Of a stretch of 26,086 nucleotides of DNA, positions 7,523-14,105 are shown piece after piece; position 1 is the stretch's first letter; each line of letters starts with the position of its first letter. Origin of the DNA: Streptomyces violaceoruber (GTDB taxonomy: Bacteria > Actinomycetota > Actinomycetes > Streptomycetales > Streptomycetaceae); assembly GCA_000720805.1 (NCBI GenBank), contig JODI01000101.1, forward strand, positions 1 through 26,086, given 5' to 3'. The notes under the pieces were generated by a model. The model did no database searches and was not told the origin of the DNA. It was given only the letters and a program-made list of their open reading frames with translations. The translations under genes and the position numbers were made by a program.

Positions 7523-9016
7523 TCACAGCGTGCGCAGCAGCACCGCGGGTTGTTCCACGCAGTCCGCCACGTACCGCAGGAAGCCGCCGGCTGTGCCGCC
7601 GTCGCACACCCGGTGGTCGAAGGTGAGCGAGAGCTGGACGACCTGCCGCACCGCCAGCTCGCCCTCGTACACCCAGGGCTTGGGGATGATCCGGCCGACG
7701 CCGAGCATGGCCGCCTCGGGGTGGTTGATGATCGGCGTGGAGCCGTCGACACCGAACACTCCGTAGTTGTTCAACGTGAAGGTGCCGCCGGTGAGTTCCC
7801 CGGGCGTGAGGGTGCCCGCGCGGGCCGCCTCGGTCAGCCGCGCGAACTCGGCGGTGAGCGATTCGGCGTCCCGCGCATGGGCGTCGCGTACGACGGGGAC
7901 GACCAGGCCCCGGTCGGTCTGCGCGGCGAACCCGAGGTGCACCTGGTCGAGCCGGACGATCTCCCGGGCCTCCATGTCCACCGTGGAGTTGAGCTCGGGG
8001 TGGCGGGCCAGGGCCGCGGTGCAGATGCGGGCCAGCAGGGCGAGGAGGGAGATCTTGGGACCACCGGCCGCGTTCATCGCGGTGCGCGCCCGCATCAGTT
8101 CGGTTGCGTCGGCGTCCACCCAGCAGGTGGCATCCGGGATCTCCCGACGGCTGCGGGAGAGCTTGTCGGCGACGGCGCCTCGGATGCCCTTGAGGGGGGT
8201 GCGGGTGCCGGTGGACGTATCAGCGGGGGCGGTGAGCGGGCGTGCGGTCGGCGGGGTGGCCGCGCGCGCGTGCGGCTCGGCGGACGGCATCGTCGTACGT
8301 CGTCCCTGGGCGGCCGCCGCCCGCAGCGCGTACTCCACGTCCGCCCGCAGGATCAGCCCGTCCGGCCCGGAGCCGGTCAGCTCGCGCAGGTCGAGGCCGT
8401 TCTCCCGGGCCAGCCTGCGCACGAGGGGGGAGATCACGGGGACGGGGCCGTCGGTCACGTCGGCCGTTCCGGTCACGTCGGCCGTTCCGGTCGATCCGGT
8501 CGTTTCGGGATGGCCATCCGTCGCGTAGGACGCGCCAGCCTGGCCGCTCGCCGCCGCGGGGGCGTCGGTCTGTTCCGCTGTCCGGGCGCCGTCGCTCCGC
8601 TCGTTCACCGTCCCAGCGGTGCTCACGTGCCCGTTCGCATTCCCGCCCGCCGCGGAAGCGGCCCGCGTCGGCTGTCCCGGCCGTACCCGGCGCCGGCGTG
8701 CCGCTGCCTGCGAGGTGCCGTAGCCCACCAGCACGTTCCCGGAGCCCTCGCTCTCGCCGTCGGAGGCAGCCGCTCCCACGGCGACCGTGATCAGCGGGGC
8801 TCCGACGGGCAGTTCCGTGCCCTCCTCGCCGAAGCGGGCGGTGACCACGCCGCCGTAGGGGCAGGGCACCTCGACCATCGCCTTGGCCGTCTCGACCTCG
8901 ACGACGGGCTGGTCGATCGCGACGACATCGCCGACCTGAACCAGCCAGCGCACGATCTCCGCCTCGGTGAGCCCCTCCCCGAGGTCGGGGAGCCTGAACT
9001 CCAACACCTGTGCCAT
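7523..9016 (-). CDS. bkdC: 2-oxoacid dehydrogenase E2, dihydrolipoamide acyltransferase (branched-chain type)
   Basis: A 497-residue E2. There is one lipoyl domain (about 1-80) with the lipoylated lysine in ETAKAMVEV at Lys45. A Ser/Thr/Ala/Gly-rich linker follows, then a peripheral subunit-binding domain with VISPLVRRLARENGLDL...GPDGLILRADVE. After a second linker comes the acyltransferase domain, with catalytic HRVCDG near residue 468. It accepts the acyl group made by E1 and passes it to CoA. The start is the ATG at 9016, which shares one base with the stop of the E1-beta gene (TGATG); a start six codons upstream is possible but would overlap more. The acyl group (branched-chain or arylacetyl) cannot be read from sequence. 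No E3 gene is present in the window. Confidence 0.92.
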   Translation of the reverse strand: MAQVLEFRLPDLGEGLTEAEIVRWLVQVGDVVAIDQPVVEVETAKAMVEVPCPYGGVVTARFGEEGTELPVGAPLITVAVGAAASDGESEGSGNVLVGYGTSQAAARRRRVRPGQPTRAASAAGGNANGHVSTAGTVNERSDGARTAEQTDAPAAASGQAGASYATDGHPETTGSTGTADVTGTADVTDGPVPVISPLVRRLARENGLDLRELTGSGPDGLILRADVEYALRAAAAQGRRTTMPSAEPHARAATPPTARPLTAPADTSTGTRTPLKGIRGAVADKLSRSRREIPDATCWVDADATELMRARTAMNAAGGPKISLLALLARICTAALARHPELNSTVDMEAREIVRLDQVHLGFAAQTDRGLVVPVVRDAHARDAESLTAEFARLTEAARAGTLTPGELTGGTFTLNNYGVFGVDGSTPIINHPEAAMLGVGRIIPKPWVYEGELAVRQVVQLSLTFDHRVCDGGTAGGFLRYVADCVEQPAVLLRTL

Positions 9017-10020
9017 CAGCCCTCGGCCTCCCACTGCAGACGCCCCACGGCGTCCAGGATCCGGTCCACGCCGGGCAGGTGGTGACGCTCCAGCATGGGC
9101 GGCGGATAGGGGATGTCGAACCCGGCCACGCGCAGCACCGGTGCCTCCAGGTAGTGGAAGCAGCGCTCCGTGACCCGGGCCGCGATCTCCCCGCCCGGTC
9201 CGCCGAACCCGCCCGACTCGTGTACGACGACCGCTCGCCCGGTCCGCCGTACCGAGGCGCTGACCGTCTCGTCGTCGAACGGCACCAGCGAGCGCAGGTC
9301 GACGACTTCGAGGTCCCAGCCCTCGTCCCGGGCCGCCTCGGCGGCTTCGAGGCAGACGGGCACGGACGGTCCGTACGTGATGAGCGTGGCGCTCCGGCCC
9401 GAGCGCCGCACCACCGCGCGGCCAATCGGTTCAACGGCCGGCGGTTCCTCCGGGTTCCAGGCGTCCTTCGACCAGTACAGGCGCTTGGGTTCGAGGAAGA
9501 CGACGGGGTCGTCGGAGGCGATGGCGGCGCGCAGGAGGCCGTAGGCGTCGGCGACCGTGGCGGGCGTGACGACGTGGAGCCCCGGGGTCGCCATGTAGTA
9601 CGCCTCGGACGAGTCGCAGTGGTGCTCGACTCCGCCGATTCCGCCGCCGAAGGGAACGCGGATGGTGAGGGGGAGCGGCATCGCGCCCCGGGTGCGGTTG
9701 CGCATCCTCGACACGTGGCTGATCAACTGCTCGAAAGCCGGGTAGGCGAACGCGTCGAACTGCATCTCCACGACCGGCCGCAGCCCGTACATCGCCATGC
9801 CGACGGCCGTGCCGAGGATGCCCGCCTCGGCCAGCGGGGTGTCCGTGCAGCGGTCCTCGCCGAACTCCTTGGCGAGTCCGTCGGTGACCCGGAAGACACC
9901 GCCGAGGGTGCCGACGTCCTCGCCCATGACGTGCACGGCCGGGTCGGCGGCCATCGCGTCCCGCATCGCGCGCGCGAGGGCCTGTGCCATGGTGGCGGGC
10001 TTGAGGGCGACGGTGGTCAT
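9016..10020 (-). CDS. bkdB: 2-oxoacid dehydrogenase E1 component, beta subunit
   Basis: A 334-residue E1-beta of standard length. It contains the conserved MGEDVGTLGGVFRVTDGL, DTPLAEAGILGTAVGMA and IRVPFGGGIGG.EHH.DSSEAYY segments of branched-chain-type 2-oxoacid dehydrogenases. With the alpha subunit it forms the thiamine diphosphate-dependent decarboxylase. It overlaps both neighbours by a single shared base (TGATG at each junction), so the three genes are one coupled operon. Such complexes turn 2-oxo acids from Val, Leu and Ile into acyl-CoA primers for branched fatty acids and polyketides; here the operon also has a PaaR-type operator (see 11213-11226). Confidence 0.93.
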   Translation of the reverse strand: MTTVALKPATMAQALARAMRDAMAADPAVHVMGEDVGTLGGVFRVTDGLAKEFGEDRCTDTPLAEAGILGTAVGMAMYGLRPVVEMQFDAFAYPAFEQLISHVSRMRNRTRGAMPLPLTIRVPFGGGIGGVEHHCDSSEAYYMATPGLHVVTPATVADAYGLLRAAIASDDPVVFLEPKRLYWSKDAWNPEEPPAVEPIGRAVVRRSGRSATLITYGPSVPVCLEAAEAARDEGWDLEVVDLRSLVPFDDETVSASVRRTGRAVVVHESGGFGGPGGEIAARVTERCFHYLEAPVLRVAGFDIPYPPPMLERHHLPGVDRILDAVGRLQWEAEG

Positions 10021-11153
10021 CAGTGTGTCCCCTCCTGCTCGGCCTCGATCTCCGCCCGCAGCCCGGCCTGCTGCTCGCGCAGTTGGGGGGTGGGTTCGGC
10101 GTACACGTGGGCGAACAGGTCCAGGGGGTCGAGCACCGGGTCCTGGTTCATGCGGGCGCGCAGATCGGCGGCCAGGGTCTCGGCGGCGTCGCGCGCGGCC
10201 CGGATGCCGTCCTCGTCGATGAGGCCGCGTTCGGTCAGTTCGTGCTCCAGGAGGGCGATCGGGTCGTGTCCGCGCCAGGTCTCGACTTCGGCGTCCTGCC
10301 GGTAGCGGGTGGCGTCGTCGGCGTTGGTGTGGGCGTCGACCCGGTAGGTGATCGCCTCGACGAGCGTGGGGCCGCCGCCCGCGCGCGCGTGGCGTACGGC
10401 GTCGGCGAGGACCTCGTGCACGGCGGCTGCGTCGTTGCCGTCGACCAGGCGGCCGGGCATGCCGTAGCCGACGGCCTTGTGGGCCAGCGACGGGGCCGCG
10501 GTCTGCTTGGCGAGCGGAACGGAGATCGCGAAGCCGTTGTTCTGGACCAGGAAGACGACCGGCGCCTGCCAGACGGCGGCGAAGTTCAGCGCCTCGTGGA
10601 AGTCGCCCTCGCTGGTGCCGCCGTCGCCCACTATGGCCAGCGCGACCACGTCGTCGCCCTTGAGGCGGGCGGCGTGGGCGAGGCCGACGGCGTGGGGCAG
10701 CTGGGTGGCGAGCGGGGTGCACAGGGGGGCCACGCGATGCTCGTACGGGTCGTAGCCGGTGTGCCAGTCGCCGCGCAGGAGGGTGAGGGCCTGCACGGGG
10801 TCCACGCCCCGTGCCACGGCGGCCAGGGTGTCCCGGTAGCTGGGGAAGAGCCAGTCGCGCTCCTTCAGGGCCAGCGCGGCGGCGACCTCGCAGGCCTCCT
10901 GCCCGGTACTGGAGGGGTAGACGGCCAGGCGGCCCTGCTTGGTGAGGGCGGTGGCCTGCGCGTTGTAACGGCGGCCTCGCACCAGCTCGGCGTACAGGCG
11001 GCGCAGCAGGTCCGGGTCGGCGTCCTCGGCCGCCCTCGTGCCGAGGACTCGGTACGGCTCCGCGTCGGGCAGCAGCGGCGCGGGGTCCGTGCGGGGCTGC
11101 CAGGCGGGCGGCGGCGATGGCCGGTACGCGCCTCGCTGCTCCATGACCGTCAT
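10020..11153 (-). CDS. bkdA: 2-oxoacid dehydrogenase E1 component, alpha subunit
   Basis: A 377-residue E1-alpha. The thiamine diphosphate motif runs from GDG (176-178) to NN (205-206), inside a conserved stretch GDGGTSEGDFHEALNFAAVW. The loop with DAHTNADDATRYR is typical of the branched-chain class. The start at ATG 11153 is chosen because AGGAGG lies 7 bases upstream (11161-11166); an ATG three codons in is less well placed. It is the first gene of the E1-alpha/E1-beta/E2 operon and is divergent from an Lrp/AsnC gene. The 153-bp gap between them contains a PaaR-type palindrome and a TTGTCCACAG box, so expression is probably tied to aromatic catabolism as well as to amino acids. Confidence 0.93.
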   Translation of the reverse strand: MTVMEQRGAYRPSPPPAWQPRTDPAPLLPDAEPYRVLGTRAAEDADPDLLRRLYAELVRGRRYNAQATALTKQGRLAVYPSSTGQEACEVAAALALKERDWLFPSYRDTLAAVARGVDPVQALTLLRGDWHTGYDPYEHRVAPLCTPLATQLPHAVGLAHAARLKGDDVVALAIVGDGGTSEGDFHEALNFAAVWQAPVVFLVQNNGFAISVPLAKQTAAPSLAHKAVGYGMPGRLVDGNDAAAVHEVLADAVRHARAGGGPTLVEAITYRVDAHTNADDATRYRQDAEVETWRGHDPIALLEHELTERGLIDEDGIRAARDAAETLAADLRARMNQDPVLDPLDLFAHVYAEPTPQLREQQAGLRAEIEAEQEGTH

Positions 11154-11160
11154 GACGGCA

Positions 11161-11166
11161 CCTCCT
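11161..11166 (-). promoter_or_regulatory. Strong ribosome-binding site deciding the E1-alpha start
   Basis: CCTCCT on the plus strand is AGGAGG on the coding strand, 7 bases before the ATG at 11153. Confidence 0.75.
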
Positions 11167-11212
11167 CGTGGGAGCGGCTTCAGACGCGTCACGGAGGTGA
11201 TGCGCCTCACCT

Positions 11213-11226
11213 ACCGATTGTTCGGT
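11213..11226 (-). promoter_or_regulatory. PaaR-type operator, site 1 (one mismatch)
   Basis: The plus strand reads ACCGATTGTTCGGT, the minus strand ACCGAACAATCGGT. It differs from the exact shared word of sites 2 and 3 by one base. It lies about 60 bp upstream of the E1-alpha start and 80 bp upstream of the Lrp-type gene, so it could control either. Confidence 0.65.
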
Positions 11227-11256
11227 CGTTGGCACATTTTGGCTACTGGCACCCTC

Positions 11257-11286
11257 AGGCTGTGGACAAACGGTTCTGCACAGCCT
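11257..11286. promoter_or_regulatory. Inverted repeat AGGCTGTG-N14-CACAGCCT before the Lrp-type gene
   Basis: Two perfect 8-bp arms at 11257-11264 and 11279-11286 have centres 22 bp apart, about two helical turns. The right arm ends 20 bp before the ATG of the Lrp/AsnC gene. This fits an autoregulatory operator. The left arm overlaps the TTGTCCACAG box. Confidence 0.5.
11260..11269 (-). promoter_or_regulatory. TTNTCCACAG box, copy 1 (TTGTCCACAG)
   Basis: The minus strand reads TTGTCCACAG, which contains the Streptomyces DnaA-box consensus TTGTCCACA. It points toward E1-alpha, with its centre 45 bp upstream of the centre of operator site 1. Confidence 0.6.
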
Positions 11287-11306
11287 CAAATGAACGCAGG
11301 ACGTCC

Positions 11307-11828
11307 ATGGCAGAGAGGCGGGGGGACGTGGCAGCTGAACAAATGGCCGAGAGCCCGGACGGCGGCGGCGCCCTTCCGCCCGCGCGCCCGCTCGACGCCA
11401 TCGATCTGGACATCCTGCAGATGCTCCAGGCGGACGGCCGGGCGTCGATACGGTCGGTCGCCGAACGGGTCCATGTCTCGCGCGCCAACGCGTACGCGCG
11501 CATCAACCGCCTCATCGAGGACGGCGTCATCCGCGGCTTCGGTGCCCGCGTCGACCATGAACGGGCGGGCCAGGGCACCTCGGCGTACATCACCCTGAAA
11601 ATCGTCCAGAACTCCTGGCGGACCGTGCGCGCCCAGCTCACACAACTGCCCGGGGCCTCCCACATCGCCCTGGTGGGCGGCGATTTCGACGTGCTGCTCC
11701 TGGTGCACACCTCCGACAACCGGGCGCTGCGGGAGCTGGTGCTGACCCGGCTCCAGGCGATCCCGGAGGTGCTCAGCACGCGCACACTGCTGGTGTTCGA
11801 GGAGGAGGACCTGGAGCCGCAGGGCTGA
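11307..11828 (+). CDS. Lrp/AsnC family transcriptional regulator
   Basis: A 173-residue protein. After a loose N-terminal tail of about 30 residues comes an AsnC-type helix-turn-helix (DIDLDILQMLQADGR...VSRANAYARINRLIEDGVI) and a C-terminal RAM ligand-binding domain ending in a VLSTRTLLVFEEED-like strand. Such regulators sense amino acids or related metabolites. It is divergent from the E1-alpha gene, the usual arrangement of a local regulator of a branched-chain oxoacid dehydrogenase operon (compare BkdR of Streptomyces, from memory). The ATG at 11307 has only AGGA upstream. A GTG at 11328, with a G-run before it, is a real alternative and would remove seven residues. It converges on the TetR gene with a single base between the stop codons. 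Confidence 0.9.
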   Translation: MAERRGDVAAEQMAESPDGGGALPPARPLDAIDLDILQMLQADGRASIRSVAERVHVSRANAYARINRLIEDGVIRGFGARVDHERAGQGTSAYITLKIVQNSWRTVRAQLTQLPGASHIALVGGDFDVLLLVHTSDNRALRELVLTRLQAIPEVLSTRTLLVFEEEDLEPQG

Positions 11829-11829
11829 G

Positions 11830-12420
11830 TCACCCGGGCCGGCGCAGCCCCCCGAACACCAACTGCGCCACCGCGTCGGCCACTTCGCGCTCGTTCATGC
11901 CCCGGCCGTCCGGCCGGTACCACTCCACGATGGAGTTGACCATCCCGAACACCAGCCGGGTCGCCAACCGCACCTCCACGTCACCGCGCACGTCCCCGTC
12001 CGCTGCCGCCGCCTTGAGCAGCTCGGCGACCCTGTGGTCGAAGTCGCGGCGCCGCTCCAGCGCCCACCGCTCGGTGCCGGTGTTGCCGCGCACCCGAAGC
12101 AGCAGGGTGACGTAGGGCAGCTCGGCGATGAGCACCTCGACCATGCGTCGTACGACGTACTCCAGGCGTTCGGCGGCCCGTCCCACGCGCGCGGGCTCCT
12201 CGTCGAGGATCGCGAAGAGCCCGTCCAGGGCCCGGCTCACCGCCCGGCGCAGCAGCTCCTCCTTGCCGGTGACGTGGTGGTATATCGACGACTTGGAGAT
12301 GCCGGCCGCTTTGGAGAGGTGCTCCATGGAGGTGCCGTCGTAGCCGCGTTCGTTGAAGACCTGGACGGCGACGGACAGCAGTGTCTCGGGGGTGTACGTG
12401 TCGCGCTTGGCGGTGGTCAT
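11830..12420 (-). CDS. paaR: TetR family repressor, probable PaaR of the phenylacetate regulon
   Basis: A 196-residue TetR-type regulator. The N-terminal helix-turn-helix includes GYDGTSMEHLSKAAGISKSSIYHHVTGKEELL at about residues 25-55, and a helical ligand-binding domain follows. It is the second gene after paaH, overlapping it by ATGA, so the two are cotranscribed from the paaH/paaN divergent region. Three copies of a palindrome whose core agrees with the operator I recall for Corynebacterium PaaR (ACCG-N2-CG-N2-CGGT) lie in this window, one of them just upstream of this operon. That makes autoregulated repression relieved by phenylacetyl-CoA a reasonable expectation. The symbol rests on context and operator match, not on a sequence search. 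Confidence 0.85.
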   Translation of the reverse strand: MTTAKRDTYTPETLLSVAVQVFNERGYDGTSMEHLSKAAGISKSSIYHHVTGKEELLRRAVSRALDGLFAILDEEPARVGRAAERLEYVVRRMVEVLIAELPYVTLLLRVRGNTGTERWALERRRDFDHRVAELLKAAAADGDVRGDVEVRLATRLVFGMVNSIVEWYRPDGRGMNEREVADAVAQLVFGGLRRPG

Positions 12421-13934
12421 GAGGTGCTGCCCTCCCGCTTGTCGGTGGCGTACGCGTGGCGGTACAGCGCGAGGGACGGCGCGTAGCGCCCCGAGGGGTC
12501 GCGCATGTGCAGGTCGTCCAGGAGGGCGTACGCCCAGTTGCGGCCGAGCCGGCGGCTCCACTCGAAGGGGCCGAGCGGGTAGTTGACGCCCAGCCGCATC
12601 GCGGTGTCGATGTCCTCCTCGGTGGCCACGCCCTTGCCGACGGCGTCGTGCGCGAGATCGACGATCCGGGCCACCGTACGGGCGACGATCATGCCGGGGA
12701 CGTCACCGATGACGCTGACCTGCTTGCCGAGCGCCTGGAAGAGACCGGTGGCCTCGGCGAGGGTCTGCGAGGAGGTGTCCTGGGAGGCGGACAGGGCGAT
12801 CCGGCCGGCCCTGCGGTAGTCGAACGCGAGGTCGAAGTAGACGACGTCCCGGAACTCGACCGACGTCTGCCCGTCGGCGAGCGCCAGCTGGCCGCCACTG
12901 GGCAGCACCAGCCGGGTGCCGTGGTCCTCCTCCTCCTCGCGGACCTGAATGCCCGTCGCACGGATCAGCGGGATCAGCTCCGAGGCGGGGCCCAGGTCGC
13001 CCTCGGCGACGACGTAGGCGGGCGGCTGGGCCTGCTCGGCGGTGTGCGGCTCGGGGCGCTCGGCGCCCGCCCGGTAGTCGTACCAGCCCTGTCCGGTCTT
13101 GCGGCCGAGCCGGCCCGACTCGACGAGGCGCTGCTGGGCGAGCGAGGGCGTGAAGCGCACGTCCTGGAAGAAGGACCGCCATACGGAGTGCGTGACGGAC
13201 TCGTTGACGTCCTGCCCGATCAGGTCGGTCAGTTCGAAGGCGCCCATCTTGAAGCCGCCGCACTCGCGCAGGACCGCGTCGATGGTGGCGGGGTCGGCGC
13301 CCTGGGCCTCGTAGACCGCGAACGCCTCGGCGTAGAAGGGCCGCGCGATGCGGTTGACGATGAAGCCGGGGGTGTCGGCACAGGCGACCGGGGTCTTGCC
13401 CCAGGCGCGGGCCATCTCGTACGCGCGCGTGGCCGACGTGACGTCCGTGGCGAACCCGGAGACCACCTCGACGAGCGGGAGCAGCGGGGCGGGGTTGAAG
13501 AAGTGCAGGCCCACGAGACGGCCGGGGTTGCGCAGGGCGCCGCCGATGGCCGTCACCGACAGGGAGGAGGTGTTGGTGGCGAGCAGGCAGTCCTCGCCGA
13601 CGACGTCCTCCAGTGCGCGGAAGAGGTCCTGTTTGACGTCCAGCCGCTCCAGGACGGCCTCGACGACAAGGGCGCAGTCCGCGAGGTCGGAGATGGACTC
13701 GGCGGGCAGCAGGCGGGGGCGGGCCGCGTCCCGGTCGGCCGCCGCGAGACGGTCCTTCTCGACGAGCCGGTCGAGGCGCGCGCCGATCGCGCCGGCCGCC
13801 TCCCTTGCGCGGCCGGGCAGGGCGTCGTACAGCCGTACGGAATGGCCCGCGACCAACGCGACCTGGGCGATGCCCTGGCCCATGGTGCCGGCGCCGACGA
13901 CGGCCACGGGGCTGCTGAGGTCGAGTGCTGTCAT
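12417..13934 (-). CDS. paaH: 3-hydroxyacyl-CoA dehydrogenase with duplicated C-terminal domain (PaaH type)
   Basis: A 505-residue NAD-dependent 3-hydroxyacyl-CoA dehydrogenase. The Rossmann motif GAGTMGQG is at residues 14-21 and the catalytic His is in HFFNPAP at His144. The first C-terminal domain contains the GFIVNRI and FKMGAFELTDLIGQDV segments. A second, shorter C-terminal domain repeats this with PGMIVARTVARIVDLA and NYPLGPFEW near the end. The double-domain form of about 500 residues is the PaaH class, which oxidises 3-hydroxyadipyl-CoA in phenylacetate breakdown. GGGAGG lies 8 bases before the ATG at 13934. It is divergent from paaN across a 171-bp region with operator site 2, and is followed by paaR with a 4-bp overlap. 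Confidence 0.9.
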   Translation of the reverse strand: MTALDLSSPVAVVGAGTMGQGIAQVALVAGHSVRLYDALPGRAREAAGAIGARLDRLVEKDRLAAADRDAARPRLLPAESISDLADCALVVEAVLERLDVKQDLFRALEDVVGEDCLLATNTSSLSVTAIGGALRNPGRLVGLHFFNPAPLLPLVEVVSGFATDVTSATRAYEMARAWGKTPVACADTPGFIVNRIARPFYAEAFAVYEAQGADPATIDAVLRECGGFKMGAFELTDLIGQDVNESVTHSVWRSFFQDVRFTPSLAQQRLVESGRLGRKTGQGWYDYRAGAERPEPHTAEQAQPPAYVVAEGDLGPASELIPLIRATGIQVREEEEDHGTRLVLPSGGQLALADGQTSVEFRDVVYFDLAFDYRRAGRIALSASQDTSSQTLAEATGLFQALGKQVSVIGDVPGMIVARTVARIVDLAHDAVGKGVATEEDIDTAMRLGVNYPLGPFEWSRRLGRNWAYALLDDLHMRDPSGRYAPSLALYRHAYATDKREGSTS

Positions 13935-13957
13935 GTGCGCGATCCTCCCGCACGGGG

Positions 13958-13967
13958 TTTTCCACAG
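13958..13967 (+). promoter_or_regulatory. TTNTCCACAG box, copy 2 (TTTTCCACAG)
   Basis: It points toward paaN, with its centre 35 bp upstream of the centre of operator site 2. It is DnaA-box-like, with T at the third position. Confidence 0.5.
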
Positions 13968-13982
13968 ATGCGGCGGTCCCCC

Positions 13983-14010
13983 TTGTCCCGACCGATCGTT
14001 CGGTTACTCT
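13983..14010 (+). promoter_or_regulatory. Candidate paaN promoter overlapping the operator
   Basis: TTGTCC (13983-13988) and TACTCT (14005-14010) are separated by 16 bp and fit a HrdB-type promoter moderately. Operator site 2 fills almost the whole spacer, which would block polymerase when bound. The promoter call is inference. Confidence 0.4.
13991..14004 (+). promoter_or_regulatory. PaaR-type operator, site 2
   Basis: ACCGATCGTTCGGT is the exact reverse complement of site 3 at 18983. The identity extends into the flanks for about 19 bases (13987-14005 against the minus strand of site 3). It sits in the divergent paaH/paaN control region. Confidence 0.75.
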
Positions 14011-14027
14011 AACTCTGACTGTTCCCT

Positions 14028-14082
14028 CCCGCCCAGGTTTCCGCTCAGTTCCCGCCCAGGTCATGAGCTCGACGAAGAGCTC
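14028..14082. repeat. Direct repeat and small inverted repeat in the paaN leader
   Basis: CCCGCCCAGGT occurs twice, 23 bp apart (14028-14038 and 14051-14061). Just after it, GAGCTC-N6-GAGCTC (14065-14082) can form a 6-bp hairpin about 23 bases before the paaN start. A role in leader structure is possible but unproven. Confidence 0.4.
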
Positions 14083-14105
14083 TTGAGACGAGGAGTTGGT
14101 CCCGC

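Noticed and set aside
6245..9085. A 946-codon plus-strand open frame
   Set aside because: It is antisense to moeA, mobA and the E2 gene, has no protein-family features, and arises from high GC at third positions.
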